A stretch of 64,000 nt of DNA from Archangium violaceum (GTDB lineage Bacteria > Myxococcota > Myxococcia > Myxococcales > Myxococcaceae), in contig NZ_CP069338.1 of assembly GCF_016859125.1 (NCBI RefSeq), positions 2,046,001-2,110,000 of the forward strand, written 5' to 3'. The notes under the pieces are model-generated. The model worked only from the letters and a program-made list of their open reading frames with translations, was not told where the DNA came from and did no database searches. Positions 56,633 through 64,000 of the stretch are shown here, piece by piece (the first letter of the stretch is position 1; the number at the start of each line of letters is the position of its first letter). The translations under genes and the position numbers were made by a program.

Positions 56633-58681
56633 TTGAGAATCGCCGCTCTCACCCTCGCGGCCGCCCTCGGCGCGGCCGGCTGCTCCCACTCGACCATGAC
56701 GAATCCCGAGCCCTCCTCCTCCCTTCAGGCCGAAGCCCGCCAGTCTCCGCCCGCCCCCGAGGGCTCCAAGCTCATGTCCGGCACGCTCGAGGCCTTCGAC
56801 GCCTCCTGCTCCGCCGACCTGGAGAGGGCCCGCGCTCGAATCGCCACCCTGAAGACCCTGAAGCCCGCCACCAACGGCCGCGCCGTCCTCGAGGCCTATG
56901 ACGAGGCCACGGCAGCGATCGGCAATGCCCTCAGCCGCTCCAGCCTCACCCGCGAGGTGCACCCCCAGGCGGCCTTCCGCGATGCCGCCCGCGCGTGCGA
57001 GCAGAAGGCGGACTCCCTCAACGTGGAGATCTCCCAGGACCGCGGCGTCTATGACGCCCTGGCCGCCGTGGACCTCTCCCAGGCCGATGCCGCCACGCGC
57101 TATTGGATGGAGCGCACCCTGCTCGACTTCCGCCGCGCCGGCGTGGACCGCGACGACGCCACCCGCGCGAAGGTGAAGACGCTCAACGAGGAGATCCTCA
57201 AGCTCGGCCAGACCTTCAACCAGAACATCGCCGAGGACGTGCGCGAGGTGGAGCTCGACCCGAAGGAGCTCGCCGGCCTCCCCGAGGACTTCATCAAGGC
57301 CCACGCGCCGCGCGCCAACGGCAAGGTGGTCATCACCTCCAACTACCCCGACTACTTCCCCTTCATGACGTACGCCCGCGATGGCAAGGCGCGCGAGAAG
57401 GTGTGGCGCGCCTACCACCAGCGCGCGTACCCGAAGAACCAGGAGGTGCTCGAGCAGCTCATCGCGAAGCGCCACGAGCTGGCCACGCTCCTGGGCTACC
57501 CCACCTGGGCCGCGTACGTCACCGAGACGAAGATGACGCGCACGCAGCAGGTGGCCTCGGAGTTCATCGACAAGGTGGCCGCCACCGCCGAGCAGCGCGC
57601 GAAGCAGGAGTACGCGGACCTGCTGGCCCGCAAGAAGAAGGACGACCCCAAGGCCACCGTGCTCGAGCCCTGGGACCAGGACTACTACGAGGACCGGCTC
57701 AAGGCCGAGCGGCTCGGGTTCGACTCGCAGTCGCTGCGCCCCTATCTCGAGTACGGGCGCGTGAAGAAGGGCGTGATGGACATCACCTCGCGCATGTGGG
57801 GCATCACCTACGTGCCGGTGAAGGACGCCGCGGTGTGGCACCCCGAGGTGGAGGCCTACGACGTCACCGAGAACGGCACGCTGCTGGGCCGCATCTACCT
57901 GGACATGCACCCGCGTGACGACAAGTACAAGCACGCGGCGCAGTTCGACGTCGTGGCGGGGCAGGCCGGCAAGCGCTACCCGGAGGGCGCGCTGGTGTGC
58001 AACTTCCCCAAGGAAGGCGCGCTGATGACGCAGGACGAGGTGGAGACGTTCTTCCACGAGTTCGGCCACCTGCTGCACCACGTCTTCGCCGGCCGCCAGC
58101 AGTGGAAGGGGATTACGGGCATCTCCACCGAATGGGACTTCGTGGAGACGCCCTCCATGCTGCTGCAGCAGTGGGCCGCCAACCCCACCATCCTCCAGGA
58201 GTTCGCCCGCCACCACCAGACGGGTGAGGTCATCCCCGCCGCGCTGGTGGAGAAGCTCCGCGCGTCGAAGGAGTTCGGCAAGGGCCTGTGGACGCGCCGG
58301 CAGATGTTCCTCGCGGCGGTGTCGCTGGACTACTACTCGCGCGCGCCGGGCTTCGACACCACCGAGGCCCTGAAGAAGCTGCAGGAGAAGTACAGCCCGT
58401 TCCGCCACGAGTACCGCGACGGCACGTACTTCCAGCTCGCCTTCGGCCACCTGGAGGGGTACTCGGCCGCCTACTACACGTACGTCTGGTCGCTCGTCAT
58501 CGCCAAGGACCTGGAGACCGAGTTCCAGAAGCACGGCTACCTGGATACGGCCACCACGATGAAGTACCGCAAGACGGTGCTCGAGCCCGGTGGCTCCAAG
58601 CCCGCCGCCGACCTGGTGAAGGACTTCCTCGGCCGGCCCTACGGCTTCGAGGCCTACCGCGCGTACCTCGACGCGAAGTAG
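56633..58681 (+). CDS. M3-family oligopeptidase lipoprotein
   Basis: A 682-residue zinc metallopeptidase: lipoprotein signal MRIAALTLAAALGAAGC, then the helical M3 body (LNEEILKLGQTFNQNIAEDVREVELDPKELAGLPEDF) and the catalytic FFHEFGHLLHHV, with the third zinc ligand in ISTEWDFVETPS. The enzyme should be lipid-anchored in the outer or inner membrane, unlike the cytosolic OpdA/Dcp homologues. TTG 56633 is strongly indicated by AAGGAG at good spacing and by the signal peptide that follows; no ATG gives a better start. It probably degrades short peptides during scavenging of prey. Confidence 0.92.
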   Translation: MRIAALTLAAALGAAGCSHSTMTNPEPSSSLQAEARQSPPAPEGSKLMSGTLEAFDASCSADLERARARIATLKTLKPATNGRAVLEAYDEATAAIGNALSRSSLTREVHPQAAFRDAARACEQKADSLNVEISQDRGVYDALAAVDLSQADAATRYWMERTLLDFRRAGVDRDDATRAKVKTLNEEILKLGQTFNQNIAEDVREVELDPKELAGLPEDFIKAHAPRANGKVVITSNYPDYFPFMTYARDGKAREKVWRAYHQRAYPKNQEVLEQLIAKRHELATLLGYPTWAAYVTETKMTRTQQVASEFIDKVAATAEQRAKQEYADLLARKKKDDPKATVLEPWDQDYYEDRLKAERLGFDSQSLRPYLEYGRVKKGVMDITSRMWGITYVPVKDAAVWHPEVEAYDVTENGTLLGRIYLDMHPRDDKYKHAAQFDVVAGQAGKRYPEGALVCNFPKEGALMTQDEVETFFHEFGHLLHHVFAGRQQWKGITGISTEWDFVETPSMLLQQWAANPTILQEFARHHQTGEVIPAALVEKLRASKEFGKGLWTRRQMFLAAVSLDYYSRAPGFDTTEALKKLQEKYSPFRHEYRDGTYFQLAFGHLEGYSAAYYTYVWSLVIAKDLETEFQKHGYLDTATTMKYRKTVLEPGGSKPAADLVKDFLGRPYGFEAYRAYLDAK

Positions 58682-58714
58682 CCTGTCGGGCGACTCTTCC
58701 CAGGGGGCAGGTCC

Positions 58715-59302
58715 GTGGACAGCCGTGAGGCGTTGAACCTTCGCATCCGAGCAGCGACCGAGAAGGATCAGCTGCTCGGCATCTTCTTCGACAGCTCCCA
58801 GGAGAACCTCGAGCGGATGCTGGGCCCGGCGGCGGCGATGGCCGTGCGCGCGGAGATCCTCGGCTCGCGCAGCGTCGTGAGCTTCTTCCGCTACCCGGTG
58901 GCCGACCTCCTCAAGCTGGCCGACCTGGGCGTGCAGCGAAGCAAGACGGGCGGGAGCAACTACGACGGCTCCATCGCGGAGTTCGGCCGCGCGGCGGTGA
59001 ACTACTTCTTCGACTCGCAGGCGGGCAAGATGATGTCCTTCCTGTCGGGAGACGAACCGCACCGGCTCATGGCGAGCTCGCCCTCCGCCTACAAGGCCGT
59101 CACCACCTTCGGTGAACGCACGTACGAGCGGATGGGACCCCGCTCTGGCCGGCTTCTCTGCCAGGGAGAGCTGCTCGGCCCGGCGTGGATGCAGGGCGTG
59201 GTGGAGCAGGCCCTCCTGAAGGCGGCGAAGGTGACCGCGCGCGTGCGCGTGGAGGTGAAGAACGCCTCCGGCACCGACTTCACCGTCCATGTGGAGTGGT
59301 AG
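58715..59302 (+). CDS. DUF2378/TIGR02265 family protein
   Basis: A 195-residue protein of the myxobacterial paralogous family TIGR02265 (DUF2378), of which these genomes hold many copies. Marks are LRIRAATEKDQLLGIFFDSSQENLERMLG, EILGSRSVVSFFRYPVADLLKLAD and MMSFLSGDEPHRLMASSPSAYKAVTTFGERTYERMGP. The function is unknown; some relatives are fused to or near signalling domains. GTG 58715 follows GGGGG, a fair ribosome-binding site. The gene starts 33 bp after the peptidase gene. Confidence 0.9.
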   Translation: MDSREALNLRIRAATEKDQLLGIFFDSSQENLERMLGPAAAMAVRAEILGSRSVVSFFRYPVADLLKLADLGVQRSKTGGSNYDGSIAEFGRAAVNYFFDSQAGKMMSFLSGDEPHRLMASSPSAYKAVTTFGERTYERMGPRSGRLLCQGELLGPAWMQGVVEQALLKAAKVTARVRVEVKNASGTDFTVHVEW

Positions 59303-59345
59303 CTTCCGCCGCCCACGCAGTCATGCAGTCGAACCCGGAGCACAC

Positions 59346-60011
59346 ATGGAAGCCATCAGCACCCCACGGGTGAAGATCTGCTGCATCTCCAGCGTCGAGG
59401 AGGCCTGAGCCGCCATCCGCGCCGGCGCCTCCGCGCTGGGGCTCGTCTCGTCGATGCCCAGCGGACCCGGCGTCATCTCGGAGTCCCTCATCGCGGAGAT
59501 CGCCGCCGCCGTGCCGCCTCCCATCGCCACCTTCCTGCTCACCTGCGGCCAGGACGCGGGCGACATCATCGCGCAGCAGCGGCGCTGCCGGACCAACACC
59601 GTGCAGATCTGAGATCGCCTCACCAACGGGAGCGACGCGGACCTGCGGGGGGCCATGCCCGGCGTGTCGCTCGTGCAGGTCATCCACGTGACGGGCGAGG
59701 AGTCACTGGAGGAGGCCCTGAGCGTGGCGCCACACGTGGACGCGCTGCTGCTCGACTCGGGCAATCAGTCCCTGGCTGTGAAGGAGCTGGGCGGCACCGG
59801 ACGCGTCCATGACTGGACCATCAGCCGGCGCATCCGCGAGCAGGTGCGCGTGCCCATCTTCCTCGCCGGTGGGTTGAAGGAAGAGAACGTGGGCGAGGCC
59901 ATCCAGCAGGTGGGCCCGTTCGGACTGGACCTGTGCAGCAGCGTGCGGACCGCGGGCAAGCTGGACGAGGCGAAGCTGGCGCGGTTCTTCGCGCGAGTCC
60001 GCGCCGCCTGA
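59346..60011 (+). pseudogene. Phosphoribosylanthranilate isomerase-like gene with two in-frame TGA codons
   Basis: One frame from ATG 59346 to the TGA at 60009 reads as a TrpF-like barrel: KICCISSVEEA, AAIRAGASALGLVSSMPSGPG, IATFLLTC, GVSLVQVIHVTGEESLEEALSV, DALLLDSGN, PIFLAGGLKEENV, GLDLCSSVRTAGKLDEAKL. TGA occurs at codons 21 (59406) and 89 (59610). The first sits where W or another residue is expected. The KICG motif has become KICC. Two stops plus a changed conserved Gly point to a decayed paralogue, not the cell's tryptophan enzyme. Readthrough or sequencing error is less likely. Confidence 0.82.
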
Positions 60012-60024
60012 CCTGGAGGATTCC

Positions 60025-60600
60025 TCACGCGGCCCCACGCCCCGTAGGCGTGGGGATGTGAGGCCCCCGGGAGCCGGGACGAGCCCTCGCCCGCCACACG
60101 GCCGCCGTGTAGTCCACCACCGAGGCGAGCGCCGTCAGGCCCACGGCAATCACCAACGGACGCACCAGCACCGGCACCAGCAGCACCGCCAGGAGCGCTC
60201 CGAGTTGCAGGGTCGTCACCACCTTGCCCAGCATCCGGGCCTTGAATTGTACGGGCCGGAACCGCGGCACGATGCGCGCCACCACGAAGCCCAGCCCCGT
60301 CGCCACGTCGCGCACCACCAGGATGCCGAACTCCAGCGGCGTCAACCTGCCCTCCAGGACGAAGGCCAGCAGCGCCACCATGACGAAGGCCCGGTCCGCG
60401 ATGGGATCGATGAGCGCGCCCCAGGGCGACTCCAGGTGTTTGTGACGGGCGATATACCCGTCCAGGAAGTCCGTCAGCGCCGCGGCAACCACCAGGCCCA
60501 CCCGGACCAGCGGGTCTTCCAGCACGACGAAAACGGCCGCGAGGGGCAGACGGGACAGGGACAGCGCGTTGAGGAGCGTGAGGCTCGTGCGGCGGCGCAT
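60025..60600 (-). CDS. CDP-alcohol phosphatidyltransferase (PgsA-like)
   Basis: An inner-membrane enzyme that joins CDP-diacylglycerol to an alcohol such as glycerol-3-phosphate. The 191-residue protein has the signature DFLDGYIARHKHLESPWGALIDPIADR, i.e. D..DG..AR....G...D...D with the four metal and catalytic Asp residues, plus about five membrane helices. It lacks neighbours that would name the alcohol; PgsA (phosphatidylglycerol phosphate synthase) is the closest fit by length and by the LLNALSLSRLPLA start. The pseudogene ends 13 bp before its stop, converging. Confidence 0.88.
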   Translation of the reverse strand: MRRRTSLTLLNALSLSRLPLAAVFVVLEDPLVRVGLVVAAALTDFLDGYIARHKHLESPWGALIDPIADRAFVMVALLAFVLEGRLTPLEFGILVVRDVATGLGFVVARIVPRFRPVQFKARMLGKVVTTLQLGALLAVLLVPVLVRPLVIAVGLTALASVVDYTAAVWRARARPGSRGPHIPTPTGRGAA

Positions 60601-60675
60601 ACGCCGAAATTAAGAATGACTCCCGCCCCTTGCATGCCAAGCGACGAGCCCCTGCCCGCTCCTCCGCTCTCCCTT

Positions 60676-61467
60676 CTAGCCGTTGTCCGAAGGTTCCGCG
60701 TCGGACGGCTTGTCGTGCAGGAAGAAAGCCCCCGCGAACCGCATCACCGCCATCGCCAATGGCAGCAAGCTCCACAAGGCGGAGGTACCGAGCACGAGGA
60801 GGAAGGCGCCCAACCAGGGTAGTCCCGCGAGCACTACCAGCAGGAGCAGGAGGTTGTGCAACCACGGCCTCCGCGACTCCAGCTCGGCTCCCGTCACGAA
60901 AGCTGGCAGGAACGAGGTGAGGGTCACCAGCAGCGCCCAGAGCAGAACCAACGGCCACGCATCCGTGCCCTTGCTGATGCCGAAGAGGAGCACGGGCAGC
61001 AGCTCCACCATCCCCGCCACACTGGTCAACACCGCGCCCAGACCGTGGCGCGAGCGACGCTCCGACCCCGCTCCGGTGGCCTTCCGTTCGGCGGCACGCG
61101 CCTCGGCGAACAGCTCCGGTGGCACCTCCAGCGCATGCGGATAACCGAGCTCCGCCAACGCCAGCACCGCCGCGTGCCCCACCCGACGCCCATCGCGGCC
61201 CGTGAACGTACAGACCTGCGCATCCTCCAGGAGGTCGTGCAGCAGCTCCGCCCGCTCCCGCGCGTCCTCTCCGGGCGCCAGTGGCAGCGAGAGCCCGCGC
61301 AGGAGCGCATCCACGTCGGAGCGGCTCACTCCCGGGGCTCGCACCTGCTCCAACAGCTCGCGAGGGGACGGCAGCTCGCGAGGGGACGGAATCTCCCCGA
61401 GGCTCACGAGCTCGGAGTCCTCGACGGTCGCTTCAGCAGCACGGACGGAGGGGCGTGAACGTTCCAC
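60676..61467 (-). CDS. Membrane protein of unknown function
   Basis: About 263 residues. The first half is soluble, with two SPREL repeats (EIPSPRELPSPRELLEQV) and a helical segment (DARERAELLHDLLEDAQVCTFTGRDGRRVGHAAVLALAELGYPHALEV). From residue 150 come four hydrophobic helices (LTSVAGMVELLPVLLFGI; PLVLLWALLVTLTSFLPAFVTG; LLLLLVVLAGLPWLGAFLLVLG; ALWSLLPLAMAVMRFAGAFFL) and a short polar end. I recognise no family. GTG 61467 is a guess, since no ribosome-binding site is clear. It diverges from the VWA remnant. Confidence 0.65.
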   Translation of the reverse strand: MERSRPSVRAAEATVEDSELVSLGEIPSPRELPSPRELLEQVRAPGVSRSDVDALLRGLSLPLAPGEDARERAELLHDLLEDAQVCTFTGRDGRRVGHAAVLALAELGYPHALEVPPELFAEARAAERKATGAGSERRSRHGLGAVLTSVAGMVELLPVLLFGISKGTDAWPLVLLWALLVTLTSFLPAFVTGAELESRRPWLHNLLLLLVVLAGLPWLGAFLLVLGTSALWSLLPLAMAVMRFAGAFFLHDKPSDAEPSDNG

Positions 61468-61603
61468 GATGGACTTCAGCCTGTCCCATCCCCGCCTCGG
61501 AGGGAAGGGCACCCGGCCAGTCACCCGCTTCCCGGAAACCCGCCGCGAGCGCCGTTGCCCAAGGGCTCCGACAGACGAAATCCACCCACCCTGGAGGCAG
61601 TGC

Positions 61604-62540
61604 ATGAGGCGGAACCCCCTGCCCGTCACGGGTGTCGTGTGCGCGCTGGCCGTCGCGAGCGGGACGCTCGGCGGATGTCAGCGCCCCGAGGAAGAGCGGC
61701 CGCTCGCGATGGAGCGGAAGGAGTATCGGAAGGAGAAGCTCGCGGAGCCGGTGGCCATGAAGGTCTTCAGCGCGGACAGCGGAGGCACCGCCCAGGGGCT
61801 CGGAGGACTCGGGCTCAGGAGCTCGCTTCAGGGGGCGGGCGGCGGCGCGGCCATAGGGATAGGTGGTATCGGAAGCATTGGGACCCGGGGTCGGGGAGGA
61901 GGCAGTGTCGCCTTCGGGCAGGCAGGCCTCGGCGTTCACCCCCGGCAACCACGACTACGTGGACTCGCTCATGGCCGTGCGCCGCATCTTCCAGGAGCAG
62001 CTCGGCGGAACCCTGGAGGTCATCGCCCAGGACGTGAAGCTCCAGGTGGAGTTCGACCCCGCGCAGGTGGCCCGCTACCGGCTCGTGGGCTACGAGAACC
62101 GGAACATCGCCGACAGGGACTTCCGCGACGACAAGGTGGACGCGGGGGAGCTCGGCTCCGGGCACACGGTCACCGCGCTCTACGAGTTGGAGCTCAAGCC
62201 CGAAGCGGGCGAGGGCCTGGCCACCGTGCGCCTCCGCGCCAAACGGCCCCGGGGCGAGACGGCCTCGGAGCACGTGTACCGCTTCCCCGCCAGCGCGCTC
62301 GCGTCCTCCTTCACCAAGGCGCCCCAGGACCTGCGCTTCGCCACCGCCGTCATGGGCGCCGCGGAACTGCTGCGCCACAGCCCGCACGCCGAACGCTGGA
62401 GCCTGGCGCAGGTGGTGAGAATCGCCCGGGACGCCACGCCTCGCGGCAACGCCGAGCGCGAGGAGTTCATCGAGTTGCTGGAGCGCGTGCGCACATTGGG
62501 GAGCTCGGTGGCCCGGGGTGGGGGCCACACGGCCAACTAA
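61604..62540 (+). pseudogene. VWA-domain lipoprotein remnant: VWA domain deleted and frame shifted
   Basis: The 5' part (61604 to about 61920) encodes a lipoprotein signal (LAVASGTLGGCQRPEEE) and the Gly-rich linker of YfbK-type VWA proteins (GIGTRGRGGG). The 3' part, in another frame from about 61920, encodes the YfbK C-terminal (DUF3520-like) domain: FTPGNHDYVD, VIAQDVKLQVEFDPAQVARYRLVGYENR, DKVDAGELGSGHTVTALYELELKP. Intact homologues have a VWA domain of several hundred residues between these parts; here it is gone and the junction changes frame. GGAGG precedes ATG 61604. It is a two-step decay product. Confidence 0.75.
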
Positions 62541-62591
62541 GCGGAATCATAGAGGTTTACATCCAGGCCCGGGTTCTAGTAGGGCGCAACC

Positions 62592-63203
62592 ATGCCCATT
62601 CTCGCTCTCGTCCGACACGGTCAGTCCCTGTGGAATCATGAGAACCGCTTCACCGGCTTCGTGGACGTTCCCCTGACGGAGAAGGGTCGCTCCGAGGCCC
62701 GGGAGGCCGCCAAGGCCCTGGATGGCCTGAAGTTCGACGTGGCCTACACCTCGGCGCTCACCCGCGCCCAGGAGACGCTGGCCATCATCCTGCAGACGCT
62801 CGGCCAGCCCATCCCCGTCATCCGCGACGCCTCGCTGAACGAGCGCCACTACGGCGATCTCCAGGGCCTCAACAAGGAGGACGCCGCCAAGCGCTGGGGA
62901 GACCACCAGGTGAAGCTGTGGCGCCGCTCCTACGACACGCCGCCCCCCAATGGCGAGTCGCTGGAGATGACGGCCAGGCGAGTGCTGCCCTTCTACGACC
63001 GCGCCATCGCGGGCGACCTGCGCCAGGGCAAGAACGTGCTCGTGGTGGCGCACGGCAACTCCAACCGCTCCCTGGTGATGAAGCTCGACAAGCTCACCGG
63101 CGAGCAGGTGGTGGGACTGGAGCTCGCCACCGGCGTACCGCTCATCTACGAGCTGTCCACCGAGTGCGAGGTCCTCAGCAAGCGCGACACCGCGGCGAAG
63201 TAA
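62592..63203 (+). CDS. gpmA: 2,3-bisphosphoglycerate-dependent phosphoglycerate mutase
   Basis: The enzyme interconverts 3- and 2-phosphoglycerate in glycolysis and gluconeogenesis. The 203-residue protein has the catalytic LVRHGQSLWNHENRFTGF (His at 9), the second acid LNERHYGDLQG, and the second His in VVAHGNSNRSL. At 203 residues it is shorter than E. coli GpmA (about 250), as in several deltaproteobacterial forms that lack the C-terminal extension. A short 51-bp gap separates it from the VWA remnant. The start ATG is at 62592. Confidence 0.95.
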   Translation: MPILALVRHGQSLWNHENRFTGFVDVPLTEKGRSEAREAAKALDGLKFDVAYTSALTRAQETLAIILQTLGQPIPVIRDASLNERHYGDLQGLNKEDAAKRWGDHQVKLWRRSYDTPPPNGESLEMTARRVLPFYDRAIAGDLRQGKNVLVVAHGNSNRSLVMKLDKLTGEQVVGLELATGVPLIYELSTECEVLSKRDTAAK

Positions 63204-63213
63204 TGCCTGTCCG

Positions 63214-64000
63214 ATGAGGCCCACCTCGATGATGGGCCCCGGCAGTGGCAGTTCCGCGTCACCTCGAACCAGGGCCCTGTCGGTACTTCTGGCCCTGGTC
63301 GCTTTCATGCTGCTCGAAGGGTGCACCGCGGGCCCTCGTCTTCGCGCTCCAGGGAATTCACCGGTAGAGGTGGCGGGCAGCGCAGGTGGCTTCTTCGAGC
63401 AGGAGCCGGATGCGTTCCAGATGGTGCAGGAGGCATGCGGCCTGGAAGGTGCATCACGGCACCCAGTAGGAGCCGCACTCTACCTGGAGCAGGCGCGTCA
63501 ACTCCGGAGCGGGTTAGCGAAAATACGCGTGACGCAGCGGAACTTCGCTCCGCTTCGCGCCCTCTCTCTGTTGCTGCGCGAGGTGCTCACGGGTGGCAAG
63601 CGTGTGGGCTACGCGGAGCTGGTGCGGCGCACGGAGCGCTTCCGACACCTCGTCATGGTGCGCCCGGATGGCTACCTGGTAACGACGCTCCACGGCGAGC
63701 CCATCCAACGACTGGGCGCAGTGAAGCTCGAGGATGGCGAATTCAAGGTGCTCCGGCTCGTGGTCGGAGCCTTCTACTTTTCGCACGGCGGTGTCCTCTA
63801 TCCGGTGAATGAGGCGCTCCAACGGCGCGACACCAGCCCCTGGGCCGAAGTAGGACTGGGGCGAGACCCGCTCAATGCCGCGCTGGATGGGGCGCAGGAG
63901 GCAATGGGTGAACTGGCGCTCGCGCTCGCCCAGTCCATCCTCCACCCCATCCGAAGTGCCGAAGGTCTCACGCAACTACCCACCACGGTGGCACGGCTGA
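63214..64000 (+). CDS. N-terminal part of a lipoprotein, SitA-type toxin-like (3' truncated)
   Basis: The frame from ATG 63214 stays open to the window end (262 codons). It starts with a 36-residue leader ending in a lipobox (LLALVAFMLLEGC). The mature part reads QMVQEACGLEGASRHPVGAALYLEQARQL, then YAELVRRTERFRHLVMVRPDGYLVTTLHGEPIQRLG and VVGAFYFSHGGVLYPVNEALQ. From memory this long lipoprotein N-terminus resembles those of myxobacterial polymorphic toxins (SitA-type) that are passed between cells by TraA/TraB exchange, with a toxic domain at the unseen C-terminus. That identification is an inference. Codon use is a little less GC-biased than nearby genes. Confidence 0.6.
   Translation, partial: MRPTSMMGPGSGSSASPRTRALSVLLALVAFMLLEGCTAGPRLRAPGNSPVEVAGSAGGFFEQEPDAFQMVQEACGLEGASRHPVGAALYLEQARQLRSGLAKIRVTQRNFAPLRALSLLLREVLTGGKRVGYAELVRRTERFRHLVMVRPDGYLVTTLHGEPIQRLGAVKLEDGEFKVLRLVVGAFYFSHGGVLYPVNEALQRRDTSPWAEVGLGRDPLNAALDGAQEAMGELALALAQSILHPIRSAEGLTQLPTTVARL

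Noticed and set aside
56594-59290. An 898-codon open frame on the minus strand
   Set aside because: It lies antisense to the M3 peptidase and DUF2378 genes and reads low-complexity Gly/Arg/Val/Leu/His sequence, typical of long chance frames in high-GC DNA.
59406-59612. TGA codons read as selenocysteine in the trpF-like gene
   Set aside because: No catalytic role for Sec is expected at these barrel positions, no clear SECIS-like hairpin was recognised after either TGA, and the KICG motif is also altered; decay is simpler.

Overview
The window is about 64 kb of high-GC DNA from a myxobacterium, most likely in the Cystobacterineae (Myxococcus/Archangium/Cystobacter relatives). Four things point there: a traA-traB outer-membrane-exchange pair with a MYXO-CTERM sorting tail, a DUF2378/TIGR02265 protein (a family described from Myxococcus), dense two-component and chemosensory signalling, and many secreted lipoproteins. 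Coding density is high. I see no rRNA, tRNA, CRISPR array, insertion sequence or prophage. The first and last genes are cut by the window ends.

Layout. 1-9.8 kb: tail of a possible dynamin-like protein, an Xre-type regulator, traAB, a Big2-domain lipoprotein, a PlsC-type acyltransferase, a lipase-maturation-factor-like membrane protein and a degenerate metallo-beta-lactamase-fold protein. 9.9-14.3 kb: two exported proteins, a short-chain dehydrogenase and a PAS kinase/response-regulator pair. 14.3-24.4 kb: one long minus-strand signalling block, namely an NtrC-type kinase/regulator pair followed by cheA-mcp-cheW-mcp-cheR-cheB, with a sigma-54-like sequence just before cheA. 24.5-35.9 kb: CPA1 antiporter, GTPase, M23 peptidase, a broken DUF3237 gene, TfoX-like protein with a histone-like tail, HIT protein, prolyl oligopeptidase, acyl-CoA ligase and a MATE pump. 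36.0-43.2 kb: respiration and nitrosative stress, with cydAB (short-Q-loop type), two small membrane proteins, an ADP-ribosylglycohydrolase-like protein and a four-gene operon (truncated haemoglobin, ferredoxin-NAD(P)H reductase, nsrR, small thioredoxin-fold-like protein) preceded by two tandem NsrR-like boxes.

43.2-46.7 kb: an F1-ATPase sub-operon (atpG, atpD, an unrelated exported protein, atpC) without atpA, atpH or F0 genes. 46.9-56.5 kb: response regulator, SanA/YdcF-like protein, AI-2E-type permease, a three-part SMI1/acidic/histone-H1-like protein, lipoprotein, DUF4142 protein with a polyglutamine tract, thioredoxin, class I terpene synthase, HAD hydrolase and an oxidoreductase. 56.6-64 kb: M3 peptidase, DUF2378 protein, a trpF-like pseudogene with two in-frame TGA codons, a CDP-alcohol phosphatidyltransferase, a membrane protein, a VWA-protein remnant that lost its VWA domain, gpmA, and the start of a lipoprotein that resembles SitA-type toxins delivered by outer-membrane exchange.

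The most interesting themes are three. First, an NsrR-controlled 'split flavohaemoglobin' operon. Second, traAB together with a candidate exchange-delivered lipoprotein about 58 kb away. Third, two proteins carrying Lys/Ala/Pro histone-H1-like tails on unusual N-terminal domains. A short palindromic repeat occurs at five places, and three genes show clear decay.
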